Under the pieces are notes generated by a model. The model was not told where the DNA came from. It did no database searches and was given only the letters and a program-made list of their open reading frames with translations. From positions 1-43,998 of IMG/VR virus record IMGVR_UViG_3300044796_000042: a stretch of 43,998 nucleotides of DNA; one strand, 5' to 3'. The translations under genes and the position numbers were made by a program. Numbering within the stretch: the stretch's first letter is position 1; each line of letters begins with the position of its first letter. Shown here one piece after another: positions 1-8,554 of the stretch. Source of the stretch: a virus.

Positions 1-50
1 TTATGTTCCGAAGTGATGAGATCGGTATAAGGGGTTACATCGCCGGACAT
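1..50 (-). CDS. DUF2612 baseplate/tail protein, N-terminal fragment (cut by window edge)
   Basis: The start codon at 48-50 overlaps the TGA of the upstream gpJ-like gene as ATGA. Sixteen codons are readable before the window ends, giving MSGDVTPYTDLITSEH. The pattern Y-x-x-LITSEH is typical of the N-terminus of DUF2612 phage proteins, which follow gpJ in many small myophages and are thought to be baseplate wedge or tail-tip parts. The right edge of the window (43465-43998) carries the rest of the same family, starting at DIDTAVGQQLD. I infer one gene split by the window cut, with about 30 residues missing. The two pieces do not join in frame directly. Confidence 0.75.
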   Translation of the reverse strand, partial: MSGDVTPYTDLITSEH

Positions 51-1231
51 CAGGTCACCGAAAGAGTGACGTTGCCAGTGACGCAGACCGGAATATCATT
101 GAAGGGGATCGTCAGATCGGTCGATGCTGGGCTTCCCGGCGAGATAGCGATGGCGAGGCTGGTGACATTGAAAGTGTTGGCGTTCGGGACGCTATAAGCC
201 ACGCTGTAAAGCGATGACAGAGAGAGCAGTCCTGCATTAGCACCTATGCCTTCATTATTGATCGCGGTCACCAGCGCGGCGATGATAAGAGCTCCTGTGG
301 TGGATTGATACCCAGCTAGAGCCTTGATTCCTATAGCGATGAGGATCGTTAGCTGACCAGGGATAAAGAAATTGATCAGGACGGGAATACCCTTCGGATC
401 GACCACAAGCTCTGAGGTGGTGCCATAGGTGCCGCAACCTGGTCCTTTCTTGAGTGCAATAGTCTGAGCAATGGTGACGGCATCGCCGCCCGATACGACA
501 CAAGCAATGCTATGCGGCGGCACACCGTTGCCATCCGTGGTGTTGGTATCGTTTTGATAAATCTTGAGCAACTGCACGCCGGTGAGATTATCCAAAGCCG
601 CATAAATCGCATCGATGACGCTTTGCGCTGGCAGAGAGGTGGAGACTGACTGACGTTGCCGCAGAGTTGCATCATTTTCTACCGGAGCTCCAGGCGTCGC
701 CGGCGCGGTTGCGGTTGCCGTCTGCCAGCCAGCGGTAGGGGTAACGATCTGCATCGCGCCGGCGGGAGACAAAATTGCTCCTTGAACTGTGCAGGTTGCA
801 GTTTCCACGATGCTGCCGCCTATGGGGATGGTGATAGGAGAAGGGAGCGCGAACTGGTTGGTGCCATCACCAACAAGCCCATTGGTGATAATCGTCCCGA
901 CCTGTCCCACGATACTGACGGGGATCGTGGAATTGCTGGGGATCAGTCGCGCCAGACCGTTAATCTTGACGTTGCTCGAAAGACCTGCGCCCTGCGCCGT
1001 GGCGGGGCTCATGTTGTTGTAAGCCGCGATGATGGCGTTGTTGTTATCGCTGATCGCCTGGGCGATGACAGCGATCCATTGCCCGTCCTGAGATGATGGA
1101 TCGAGCACGGCATCTGGGTAGATGATCAGATAGCTGGCTTGAAGGCTGGCATAAATATCGGGATACGCCGGTGCAGAAATGCCGGTCGCATCGATAGTTG
1201 GGGAAAGGGTTGGCAGAGGATAAGTCGTCAT
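50..1231 (-). CDS. Baseplate wedge protein, gpJ-like
   Basis: 393 residues. The size, the position just before DUF2612 and the extended Ala/Thr/Ile-rich middle fit the baseplate J family (P2 gpJ, Mu gp47). These proteins form the baseplate wedges that clamp the hub and trigger sheath contraction. The N-terminus (LPTLSPTIDATGISAP) followed by a YASLQASYLIIYPDA stretch is the usual opening of small-myophage gpJ proteins. It is coupled to its neighbours: its start lies next to the stop of the gp25-like gene at 1231, and its stop overlaps the next start. The family call comes from recognition and synteny, not from a search. Confidence 0.8.
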   Translation of the reverse strand: MTTYPLPTLSPTIDATGISAPAYPDIYASLQASYLIIYPDAVLDPSSQDGQWIAVIAQAISDNNNAIIAAYNNMSPATAQGAGLSSNVKINGLARLIPSNSTIPVSIVGQVGTIITNGLVGDGTNQFALPSPITIPIGGSIVETATCTVQGAILSPAGAMQIVTPTAGWQTATATAPATPGAPVENDATLRQRQSVSTSLPAQSVIDAIYAALDNLTGVQLLKIYQNDTNTTDGNGVPPHSIACVVSGGDAVTIAQTIALKKGPGCGTYGTTSELVVDPKGIPVLINFFIPGQLTILIAIGIKALAGYQSTTGALIIAALVTAINNEGIGANAGLLSLSSLYSVAYSVPNANTFNVTSLAIAISPGSPASTDLTIPFNDIPVCVTGNVTLSVT

Positions 1232-1584
1232 CAGAGCACCTGCGTGGGCTGTGTGATACCGTAAATCGTGTCGAGCACCACCGTCACCGTCAAAGCCCTT
1301 GTATCAGGATTCCGCGTGCTTGAATAGGAAACGATCTCCAAAACCCCCTGCGTGTCAAGGATGTGATCGCGGATCGCAAGGTCATAGGTGGCCTGAGGTT
1401 GCTTGCCGAGAACCTCCTGCGACCACGGCATGCCCTCGGTGACATCGAGAAACCATTCGCCGCGGAAAAGCTTCATGCGCGTCATCACGAGCTGGGCTAC
1501 AGCCGCCGGTGAATTTACAAGGAAGTTTTCGCTGCCCTGTCCGAAGGTCATATCGCCATTGGCGTCGAGTGCTCGGTATCTCAT
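1231..1584 (-). CDS. Baseplate wedge protein, gp25-like/lysozyme-like fold
   Basis: 117 residues. It sits between the Gp138-like spike gene and gpJ, where small myophages carry a gp25/gpW-type wedge protein. The sequence GEWFLDVTEGMPW, followed by a short acidic/hydrophobic domain ending in the beta-strand run TVTVVLDTIYG, fits this family: a wedge subunit that joins gpJ to the sheath end. The start overlaps the spike gene's stop, which indicates translational coupling. An alternative is a DUF2634-type wedge protein with the same role. Confidence 0.65.
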   Translation of the reverse strand: MRYRALDANGDMTFGQGSENFLVNSPAAVAQLVMTRMKLFRGEWFLDVTEGMPWSQEVLGKQPQATYDLAIRDHILDTQGVLEIVSYSSTRNPDTRALTVTVVLDTIYGITQPTQVL

Positions 1585-2252
1585 GTCGGTACCTCTGGCG
1601 GAGTCGGGTTATGGTGATTCGATGTCACGCCATCAGTATAGGTGTCGATCTGGGCTGGTTGATAGACGAAACCGGTGCCGCCGGCGTCAAAGCAATTTTT
1701 GACCCTGCCATGTGAAACGATTTCATCAGCGATCAAGGAAATTTTACCAGGAGCGATCTCGATACATTCGCCCGTGCCGGCAGGGCCGGTGTAGTTATCG
1801 CTGCGGATTTGCAATGCCGTGGTGGACACATTTGCCAACGCGCGCGGGTTACTGCGGAATCCGATGAAGGCGAACCCATCGCTGAGGTCATGGATGCGAT
1901 ATTCGGCTGGGGGTTGCACGCCACCGTTCTGCCACCACGAATCGATACAGCGATCAGCGAAGGCGATAAAGCACTCATCGCCCTCCGCGACCGGCGTGGT
2001 CACGCTGAAACCACCACCAGAAAGGAAAAAGACGGGCACATCGACGCAAAGCGGCATCGTGACGAAGCTGATGGTACCGGCGGGATTGATCAGCCTTCCC
2101 TTGATGGCTGGTTGCACGCTGACAGTCTGCAAAGCGGCATTATAGTCCACGATGATGCCTGGTCCGCCAACCCATAGCCCCGCCATCATTGCTGTCACAG
2201 CTGTGCGGAAAGCTTCCTCGGCATCGCTAAGTCGTTCATTTTGAGTTGCCAT
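1581..2252 (-). CDS. Baseplate central spike, Gp138 N-terminal family
   Basis: 223 residues from the ATG at 2250-2252. This start is chosen because AAGGG lies just upstream and because the reading frame before it overlaps the hub gene. The N-terminus is helical, then comes an OB-fold-like region (LWVGGPGIIVDYNAAL..., VSVQPAIKG...) as in Gp138/gp5-type spikes, with C-terminal beta strands. Proteins of this family trimerise at the tail tip and pierce the outer membrane. WWQNGG and HDLSDGFAFIG are further family-like stretches. It lies directly after the hub gene and before the gp25-like gene, the conserved order for small baseplates. Confidence 0.75.
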   Translation of the reverse strand: MATQNERLSDAEEAFRTAVTAMMAGLWVGGPGIIVDYNAALQTVSVQPAIKGRLINPAGTISFVTMPLCVDVPVFFLSGGGFSVTTPVAEGDECFIAFADRCIDSWWQNGGVQPPAEYRIHDLSDGFAFIGFRSNPRALANVSTTALQIRSDNYTGPAGTGECIEIAPGKISLIADEIVSHGRVKNCFDAGGTGFVYQPAQIDTYTDGVTSNHHNPTPPEVPT

Positions 2253-2253
2253 T

Positions 2254-3237
2254 TCAAGGCCCTTGATACGGGTTGACGGGACCAGGAGGCACGGGGCCCG
2301 CGCTGAGACGTGACGCGATCTGCGGCGTGCTGACACCGACAGCCGTCTTGTCGACGGCGATGCAGGTCAGCTCGGTGTAATAATCGTTTCCTCGGGTATC
2401 GCCACGATGCTGCGCCCAGAGCACCTTATACATGCCATCGGCATCGAGCGAGGGCACCAGAGAGTTTGCGGCTTGCGCTGAAACTGAAAGCGGAAAGCGG
2501 AAACGTTGCACGCTGTTGTTATCGATCTGCACTCTGCCTCCCATTTTGATCGCCGGATTAAGGAGGCACCTGATGATGATGCCATTCTGGGTCTGTTGCG
2601 GGAAGCCGATGAGACCCGTGGCGGAGGTCAGCACAATGGGATCGCCTGGGCGATAGCTGGTTTTCAGCACGAATTCGAGATTGTTGTCCTGCAAGCTCCA
2701 TGTCGCATTGCAGTCGCCGGCGGTTTTGCGAAGCACATCGCGCGCGAGACCATAAAAAACTTTGCCGCGGGGCAGGGCATTACCGGAAAATGTCGGATTG
2801 ATGCTGTTGTCGAAGTTGACATCGTAGGTCGCCATCGCTTGCGCGGCGACATTGATATGATCTGCCGGCGTGCTGCCGGCCGCCAGCGTGCTATTCACCA
2901 CGGCGAAATTGTAAGGCTCATCACCATCGGCTCCCACGATGTCCACGAAGCTGTCCACAGCGGTGTCGTTGCCGTTATAGACATACTTGATCGTGCCGCT
3001 GAAAAGCAGACCATAGTTGTCATTATATCCACCCTGCATCACGACACTGGTGAACTCTTTCGACTTCAACTTATTGACCGTTTGCTTCGACAAATTATAG
3101 ACGCGGAACACGCTTGTGTTCGGAGTCTGGATGTCGCCACGCTCGATGATGAATCGAAATTGCATCTGCGACAGATCGATCGCCTGAGTCTGTGATCCCA
3201 CCAGCAATGTGGTTTTGCGGAGGTAGAGATTGCTCAT
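2254..3237 (-). CDS. Baseplate hub protein
   Basis: 327 residues. The opening is beta-rich, with LSQMQFRFIIERGDIQTPN and F-R-V-Y-N-L-S, the common form of the first hub domain (gp27/gpD-like) in small myophages. Hubs form a trimeric ring between tube and spike. The C-terminus is rich in Pro and Gly. The gene overlaps the plug gene by four bases and is followed directly by the spike gene. Assignment is by N-terminal pattern and by gene order (plug, hub, spike, wedge, gpJ). Confidence 0.7.
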   Translation of the reverse strand: MSNLYLRKTTLLVGSQTQAIDLSQMQFRFIIERGDIQTPNTSVFRVYNLSKQTVNKLKSKEFTSVVMQGGYNDNYGLLFSGTIKYVYNGNDTAVDSFVDIVGADGDEPYNFAVVNSTLAAGSTPADHINVAAQAMATYDVNFDNSINPTFSGNALPRGKVFYGLARDVLRKTAGDCNATWSLQDNNLEFVLKTSYRPGDPIVLTSATGLIGFPQQTQNGIIIRCLLNPAIKMGGRVQIDNNSVQRFRFPLSVSAQAANSLVPSLDADGMYKVLWAQHRGDTRGNDYYTELTCIAVDKTAVGVSTPQIASRLSAGPVPPGPVNPYQGP

Positions 3238-3542
3238 GAAGTCACGAAGTACAGCTTGCCTTGCACTCCCAGATTCTCGAAGGTCGGCACGGCTTGCAGG
3301 TCACCATCGGTCTGGGCGATCAGCTTGCCGCCGAAATTGAAATAAGCATATTGCTCGAGCAGATCGGCGCCGGTGATGATCGGCACGCCGGAGAGAATTT
3401 TGACGCTGTTTTGATCAGCGATGTCCATGACCCAGCATTGCGCTACAGTGTTCCACTTCACCGTGAGGTTATAGGTCACGCCGGCGAGGACGATGCCGAA
3501 GTTCTGCGGTGCTGGCGTCAAAGGGATGATGTAAACGCTCAT
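3234..3542 (-). CDS. Baseplate plug-like protein (DUF6983 type)
   Basis: 102 residues, almost all beta strand. It starts MSVYIIPLTPAPQNF and has the pattern V-x-Y-x-L-x-V-x-W-N before a YFNFGG stretch near residue 70. This matches the small baseplate plug proteins found between the Dit-like/tape-measure genes and the hub of small contractile phages. Such a plug is thought to close the tail tube before DNA release. ATGA-type overlaps on both sides place it in the baseplate operon. Confidence 0.65.
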   Translation of the reverse strand: MSVYIIPLTPAPQNFGIVLAGVTYNLTVKWNTVAQCWVMDIADQNSVKILSGVPIITGADLLEQYAYFNFGGKLIAQTDGDLQAVPTFENLGVQGKLYFVTS

Positions 3543-3874
3543 TCCTCGATCCCTCCAAACGATCTAGGAGCGTGCGGCCATTCCGGCACATCGACTGTCT
3601 GACCTTTGAGCTCATGCGTGCAGTCTGGCAGAAACCTGATGCGCCCATCGGTGACGAAGGAATGGCAGACATCAGGCGGATTATTTTCTCCGCTTCTCCA
3701 CCGGCGCGACAAGATCGAGGGTTGCAAGGTAGGCTTTTCAAAGTCACCGTTAAAAATCCATGACGGATGAACCTCCTGTTGACCCGGCACTCGTATCGTC
3801 AGCGAATGATAGCCTTTGCATCCAGGGCACTGAAAGATGATGCCGCCGCCCGAAGTTTTGCGAAATTTGCTCAT
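3539..3874 (-). CDS. DUF6527-like small protein within the baseplate module
   Basis: 111 residues with Cys pairs (FQCPGCKGYH near residue 15), then HPSWIFNGDFEKPTLQPS and CHSFVTDGRIRFLPDC. The paired Cys/His residues suggest a metal-binding fold, and the pattern resembles the DUF6527 family, which phages often carry as a stray small gene. It overlaps the Dit-like gene by four bases and the plug gene by four bases. I cannot say whether it is structural. Its function is unknown. Confidence 0.6.
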   Translation of the reverse strand: MSKFRKTSGGGIIFQCPGCKGYHSLTIRVPGQQEVHPSWIFNGDFEKPTLQPSILSRRWRSGENNPPDVCHSFVTDGRIRFLPDCTHELKGQTVDVPEWPHAPRSFGGIEE

Positions 3875-4560
3875 TGATGAATCCCCACCTGCTGCCCGAT
3901 GCTGCCGTCAGGATTAAGGACAAAGGCGGTGATTTGAGGTTGCACCGATCCTGTATTCTGCACGCCTCCGGTGCTTTGCGGGTTGGCTTGCACGGATGGA
4001 TCGGGAAAAGTCGTCGCCACGGTAACGGCGACAATGGCTTCCTCGAGCATCATGGTGACAAAGATCGAGTTTTCGGTCTCGCTGGTTGTCGGAGCCTTCA
4101 TGCGTTTGATCAGCATGTTCTGATATTTGCGCTTGCCAGTCGTGATGTTGATCGGCACCCGGCTCAGCTGGATGGCAAGCAGCTGATTATAGACTTTTTT
4201 CGCATAGTTGAACGTGCCACCTCCACCCGTGAGCAGAGATGCGCCGGCAAGGACATCATTGGCGAGAGCCTGAAAACCGCTATTAGACCAGCCGACCTCG
4301 AGCACCAGCTGGGCTTGCAATTTGAAACTGTGATCCGTCATCGATGCGCCGTATTCGACGGGGTGACGGGTGATCTCCAGCTCGTCAATAGGATCCTCTT
4401 TAACCGTGACCTGCGCGATGAGAGGAGAGAATTGTGAGACGCCATCTGGCAGGGTAAAGCCCGAGCTATATGGCCCGATCTTGCGTCCAGGCGACAGGAT
4501 GCCGAGATCGGCGAACTGCTCTCCCACGCTTCCGAAAAGGTTGGTTGTCAGCGCACTCAT
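3871..4560 (-). CDS. Dit-like baseplate/tail protein
   Basis: 229 residues. The pattern ELEITRHPVEYGASMTDHSF is characteristic of the Dit-like N-terminal domain seen in small myophages, a ring component at the junction of tail tube and baseplate. After it comes a beta/alpha region, and the Gln/Asn/Ser-rich tail (from about residue 180) looks flexible. It follows the tape-measure gene and overlaps it by four bases, the usual order tape measure, Dit, hub. Confidence 0.7.
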   Translation of the reverse strand: MSALTTNLFGSVGEQFADLGILSPGRKIGPYSSGFTLPDGVSQFSPLIAQVTVKEDPIDELEITRHPVEYGASMTDHSFKLQAQLVLEVGWSNSGFQALANDVLAGASLLTGGGGTFNYAKKVYNQLLAIQLSRVPINITTGKRKYQNMLIKRMKAPTTSETENSIFVTMMLEEAIVAVTVATTFPDPSVQANPQSTGGVQNTGSVQPQITAFVLNPDGSIGQQVGIHQ

Positions 4561-5951
4561 TGCGGTACCCCAGACGACATCCTGATCAGGTTTTTATTGA
4601 CATCGTTCTGGCCGGCAAGGACATCACTGGCGACCGTGCTCGGGTCGCGTGAACCGTTGACGTTGATCGTGGTCTGCGGCGAATAGGTGTTGCCGCTGAT
4701 CTGCTGGGCGAGGGCGCCCGTCCGCGCGCCTTCGCTGACGAGGTTGGCGGGACGTTCATAGTTTTGCCGGAACACGTTGCCGGCATCATAGGCATTGCCG
4801 GTGTTGCGGAGCGCATCTCCAGCTGATTTTTCGTTGTGCGTCAGTTCGTACTGCACGAATTCAGCTTGCTCCGCGCCGGTCGCTGAATAGATGTCATGTC
4901 CATATTTTTGCTTGAATATCGCGGCGCGATCCTTGTGCCATTGCCCGAGCCCGGTGGCGTGGTTGTTGTCGCCCATGCGATGCGGATCAAAGGTGTCGTT
5001 TTCGCTTTGCAGGCCGGCGACGATGCCGGAGGCTTGATTCGCCGTCCATCCCTGCGATTTGAAATAATCGAGGAGATATTTTTGCCGTTCGGAAACGCTT
5101 TTTTGCTGCCAAGAATCAGTGGGTTTTTGCCCCAATCCGAGAGTCTCATCGTAATTTTGCGCCCACTTCATTGGATCGGTACCGAGAAGCTTGGCACCCT
5201 TGACGATCAGTGAGGGATCATGCGCGGTCTGCGCCCCGATCTGGAGATATTTATCCCATGCCGACACCGCTTTCGTCAGGCTCGGCACGAGTTTCTCCTC
5301 GAGCAAAGCACCCACGATCTCAGCTTCGGAGCCAAGCCCACGCAACGCGACCATAAAGTCATGACCTTTTTCGCCGGCATCCTGCATGTTTACGCCGGCG
5401 TTAGCGACCCGCTTGTTGTATTCATCAAGGGACTGCTCCAATTTGCCGCTGGTCAGGGCGAGGAAGGTTTTCTCATCCATGCCGAGCAGGTTGGCATAAG
5501 CCAACCCTTGATATTGCGGCATCGCTTTGAGGACGGGGATGAGATCACGCAACGCGGCCTCAGCATCCTTGACATGCTCCGGTGCTACACCGAGCTGTTG
5601 AAGAAACTGACTGCTGCCTGGATAGGCGCGGATGAAGTGGGCGAGGTTCTCGAGGCTGGCTTGCGCTGCGTCCGAGGAGCCGCCCAGCTGTGAGACTCCA
5701 TAATCGAACGCCATGATCGATGACACGGAGGAATTCGTGCGCTGGCTGACATAATAGAGCTTTTCCATCACCTCTGAAACTTTGGCGATGGCGGCGGTGG
5801 TGCCGATGATGGCGGCGGCTGCACTCAGCCCGAGCTTGTTGGTCTCTGTCGTCGCGCCCTGCACAGAATCAAGATATTTTTTGTACTGTGCGGCATCGAC
5901 TTTGAAGCCGAGGGCAACCAGAAACTCCTTGAGGATGTCAGACTCTTCCAT
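4557..5951 (-). CDS. Tape measure protein with tail lysozyme domain
   Basis: 464 residues. The N-terminal half is helical, with a hydrophobic stretch at about residues 42-58 (AAAAIIGTTAAIAKV) as in tape measures. Residues about 295-385 carry a phage tail lysozyme-like domain: a helix GWTANQASGIVAGLQSE with a catalytic-type Glu, then ATGLGQWHKDR. The domain would locally cut peptidoglycan during entry. Since tape-measure length sets tail length, 464 residues imply a very short tail. The start is at 5949-5951 and overlaps the DUF6889-like gene by 14 bases. Confidence 0.8.
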   Translation of the reverse strand: MEESDILKEFLVALGFKVDAAQYKKYLDSVQGATTETNKLGLSAAAAIIGTTAAIAKVSEVMEKLYYVSQRTNSSVSSIMAFDYGVSQLGGSSDAAQASLENLAHFIRAYPGSSQFLQQLGVAPEHVKDAEAALRDLIPVLKAMPQYQGLAYANLLGMDEKTFLALTSGKLEQSLDEYNKRVANAGVNMQDAGEKGHDFMVALRGLGSEAEIVGALLEEKLVPSLTKAVSAWDKYLQIGAQTAHDPSLIVKGAKLLGTDPMKWAQNYDETLGLGQKPTDSWQQKSVSERQKYLLDYFKSQGWTANQASGIVAGLQSENDTFDPHRMGDNNHATGLGQWHKDRAAIFKQKYGHDIYSATGAEQAEFVQYELTHNEKSAGDALRNTGNAYDAGNVFRQNYERPANLVSEGARTGALAQQISGNTYSPQTTINVNGSRDPSTVASDVLAGQNDVNKNLIRMSSGVPQ

Positions 5952-6120
5952 GATTCGCCTCCTGCGCCGCCCTTACCCTGCGCGTGTTTTCATCCCGCAC
6001 ATCGATGGCATCGTTCAGAATGGCAATATCGCATATATTGAGCGAACCGTCACCGAGACTCTCATATTTGATCATGTGCTCGAGCACTGGGCGCATCAGC
6101 CAGTCCTCGCCCTCCGGCAT
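5938..6120 (-). CDS. Small tail protein, DUF6889-like
   Basis: 60 residues opening with MPEGEDWLMRPVLEHMIKYE, then LNICDIAILNDAIDV. This resembles small proteins (DUF6889) encoded between the tail chaperone and the tape measure in contractile phages, where many phages make a chaperone by frameshift. Here it starts 18 bases after the chaperone stop and in another frame, so separate translation is the simplest reading. The ribosome site is weak (GTCGGG). Confidence 0.6.
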   Translation of the reverse strand: MPEGEDWLMRPVLEHMIKYESLGDGSLNICDIAILNDAIDVRDENTRRVRAAQEANHGRV

Positions 6121-6137
6121 CCCGACAAAATCTACCG

Positions 6138-6563
6138 TTACGCGCTGGTCTTGCCAGTAATCGCTGAAACGAGGGATGGGAGGGCGGCGATAAAAGGCGC
6201 GAAGTGCTCGTAGAGAACGTTAAAGATGATTAGGTTTAGATCATCCAGCCCGAGGTCATTGAATTGCAGGGTGTTGGTTCCCTGCGTTTTGAGGGGCACC
6301 CAGAGCTGACCCTGCTGGACATGGACGAGATCAAGGCACGCATCGATCACGAAGTCCCAGTCGGCATCATTGAGTCTCAGCATCGCGTTGGTGATGTAGT
6401 TGATGGCGACCGGCGGGCCGGTGATGGCATCGCCTTCGATGATAGCTTTCGCTGCGGCGAAGGCTGGATAAACGATGCCGATGCGCCGTTGAACGTGGAA
6501 CTGCTTCCGCAACTCCATGCGCCCCGAACGAAACACCATATTTTTTAGTGAAAACTCAGCCAT
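6138..6563 (-). CDS. Tail assembly chaperone
   Basis: 141 residues between the tube gene and the tape-measure gene, the place of tail assembly chaperones (gpG/gp41/XkdN type). The motif LNDADWDFVIDACLDLV near the middle is typical of these proteins, which coat the tape measure during tube growth and are absent from the virion. It is rich in hydrophobic and acidic residues. No slippery heptamer is obvious near its end, so frameshift extension is not supported. Confidence 0.65.
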   Translation of the reverse strand: MAEFSLKNMVFRSGRMELRKQFHVQRRIGIVYPAFAAAKAIIEGDAITGPPVAINYITNAMLRLNDADWDFVIDACLDLVHVQQGQLWVPLKTQGTNTLQFNDLGLDDLNLIIFNVLYEHFAPFIAALPSLVSAITGKTSA

Positions 6564-6578
6564 GCGTCCTCCTCTGGC

Positions 6579-7058
6579 TTAGACCGTTCCAACCCCGAAC
6601 GAGGTCAGGTTGGCTATGATCCCACCGCCAAGGCTGACATCGCAATCGATGCTTTCGAATGTCCATTCGTTCATCGACGGGTTCTTGGCCCATGTGATCG
6701 ATGGAAATTTGGCGAAGGCCGTCAGAGCCGCGACTGCGGAGTCGCCGCTGATCGTATTTTTCAGCGAGATCACATTGTTGCCCCACGCGCCACTCGATGC
6801 CTTCTGGATGGCATACATCTGCGAGAGCTGCTGGTTGACCGGTGACGTTTTCAGGAGTCGCACGCTAATCTTGTAGGACTTCGTCGGGTTAAGGCTGTGC
6901 ATGCCGGCTCCGTCCGCGCCCGTGGTCATCGTGTTGTCAGCCTCAACCTTTTCGAAGGTGATGCCTTCATCAGCGACGGCGGCGCCGCTGCCGAGGCTGA
7001 TCGTGCCGCCTGGTCCAGCGATGGTGGCTTGGGTATCCAAAAAGCTATATGTCGGCAT
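6579..7058 (-). CDS. Tail tube protein, DUF3277-like
   Basis: 159 residues, beta-rich. It opens with PTYSFLDTQATIAGPGG and has GITFEKVEADNTMTTGADG and SYKISVRLLKTSPVN, the pattern of DUF3277 tube proteins. These stack as hexameric rings to make the inner tube through which DNA passes. It follows the sheath gene and precedes the chaperone, the standard order. A good ribosome site precedes it. Confidence 0.8.
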   Translation of the reverse strand: MPTYSFLDTQATIAGPGGTISLGSGAAVADEGITFEKVEADNTMTTGADGAGMHSLNPTKSYKISVRLLKTSPVNQQLSQMYAIQKASSGAWGNNVISLKNTISGDSAVAALTAFAKFPSITWAKNPSMNEWTFESIDCDVSLGGGIIANLTSFGVGTV

Positions 7059-7070
7059 GGTGCTGGCTCC

Positions 7071-8543
7071 TTATGGGTTGGCGTAAACGTTCAACTGCGC
7101 GGACTGGATGCCACCTGCCAGCTTGAGGGCGATCTGGAGGCTGGGGCACTTGCGCGCGGCGCGATCTGCGCTGGCTTGCTGAGAAACCGGTGGCGCATAA
7201 ACATAGAAGCCTGTCGGCATATAATCGCCAGGGTTCAAGGTGCCGAACGCCTGACCGCCCCATGTGCCGGGTGCAGCGATGCCGTTATTGACCGCACCCT
7301 TGCAGGTCGCCTCAGCTGTCGTGACAACACGATGCACGCCTGGATCAGTCTGCGGCACCTTCGTGCCGGCCTGATAGAACAGGTTGTAAACGTTGGTCTG
7401 CAAGGCATTGCTGAACCAGTCCAGATCATGAACCTGATCGATGAACACCAGACCAGCCATGAAGCCGTTGCGGATGATGGCGGTGCCATTGTTATAGTTG
7501 ACGAAGTAATTGTAACGCTTCGCATTGAGCGATGCCGCCTGAGTCGGCGTCAAGGTTTCCGGTATCACACCAGGCTCCTGCTGGAACATCAGGATGATCA
7601 CCGAATTGTTGGCGTTGAAGTCAACGGTGAACTCACGGCCAAACATCGAAGCCACGGCATACGCCGAGCTCGAGCTGTACTGGTAGAACGTGCGCTTATA
7701 GCCGAACTGCGCGAGTTGATAACCGATGTCGGATGTCGTGTTGCTGACAAGGGCACCAGCCTCCTGCGTGGTCAGACCATAGATGTGGAATGTCGCCTCG
7801 ATATAGGCGGCGATGGCGAGGTGATCGGCATCCACGATATGGGTGGATGCGAACATCAGGCCGTACCACTGGGTGGTCAGGTTATCGAGCAGGGCAACGG
7901 CGGCGACAGCGGTTTCCGCAATGATGCCAGGCACGACATACGCACCCGAGGATGCTGCTGTCATGCCGATCAGGGTCGAGATGTCAGTGCCGCCTCCGGT
8001 GGTAGCGAAAGCCACGGTCGAGGATGCGCCAGTCGAGGATGATGTCACGGCAAAGTTCGTGCCGTTCCATGTGCAGGTTCCATGAGTCGACAACGCCGTG
8101 GCGATAACAGCGGCGACACCGTTGAGATTTGTCTGGGACGAGAAATCGAGCCCCGTGAGATTGCGTGCCACGCCATCGATTGTGAAGTCGATGCCGCCAT
8201 TGGTGATCGGCGTGAAGTTCGCCATCTGCTGCTGTGAGGCGGAGAGAGGGGCACCTTGCAGGATGCCGGAGGTCGCGGATTGAGCCCAACGCCCGATATA
8301 AAGCTGGGTAGGTTGTGGTTGCTGCGAGAAAAAGTTGAGGGCGGCAAGATATTCGGGTGCGCTGGTGCCGAAATCTGCGGCAACGCCGGCGATACCTGCA
8401 TAAGTCCTGATTCGCTGCACCGTATCGATGACAGACGAGCTGCCGACGATCAACAGGCTGTCCACATTTGCGAACTGAGCGGCCTGAGGAGTGAGAAAAA
8501 TGTCAACGTTGACGATGTCGGAAACTGGAAGGCCTTGGGACAT
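7071..8543 (-). CDS. Tail sheath protein, DUF3383 family
   Basis: 490 residues. The opening (LPVSDIVNVDIFLTPQA) and DFGTSAPEYLAALNFFSQ are typical of DUF3383 contractile sheath proteins, which wrap the tube and contract on infection. The C-terminal part has GYVYAPPVS-like beta strands and a conserved helical end. Together with the tube gene 12 bases downstream it shows that the phage has a contractile tail. A long reading frame on the opposite strand (6897-8042) is a shadow of this gene. Confidence 0.85.
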   Translation of the reverse strand: MSQGLPVSDIVNVDIFLTPQAAQFANVDSLLIVGSSSVIDTVQRIRTYAGIAGVAADFGTSAPEYLAALNFFSQQPQPTQLYIGRWAQSATSGILQGAPLSASQQQMANFTPITNGGIDFTIDGVARNLTGLDFSSQTNLNGVAAVIATALSTHGTCTWNGTNFAVTSSSTGASSTVAFATTGGGTDISTLIGMTAASSGAYVVPGIIAETAVAAVALLDNLTTQWYGLMFASTHIVDADHLAIAAYIEATFHIYGLTTQEAGALVSNTTSDIGYQLAQFGYKRTFYQYSSSSAYAVASMFGREFTVDFNANNSVIILMFQQEPGVIPETLTPTQAASLNAKRYNYFVNYNNGTAIIRNGFMAGLVFIDQVHDLDWFSNALQTNVYNLFYQAGTKVPQTDPGVHRVVTTAEATCKGAVNNGIAAPGTWGGQAFGTLNPGDYMPTGFYVYAPPVSQQASADRAARKCPSLQIALKLAGGIQSAQLNVYANP

Positions 8544-8554
8544 TTGGCTAACTC

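Noticed and set aside
5938-6563. Programmed frameshift joining the tail chaperone and the next small gene
   Set aside because: The small gene starts after the chaperone stop and no slippery heptamer is visible near the end.
6897-8042. Long plus-strand frame (381 residues) opposite the sheath gene
   Set aside because: Antisense shadow; Arg/His/Gly-rich composition, no ribosome site, and the minus strand encodes a clear DUF3383 sheath.
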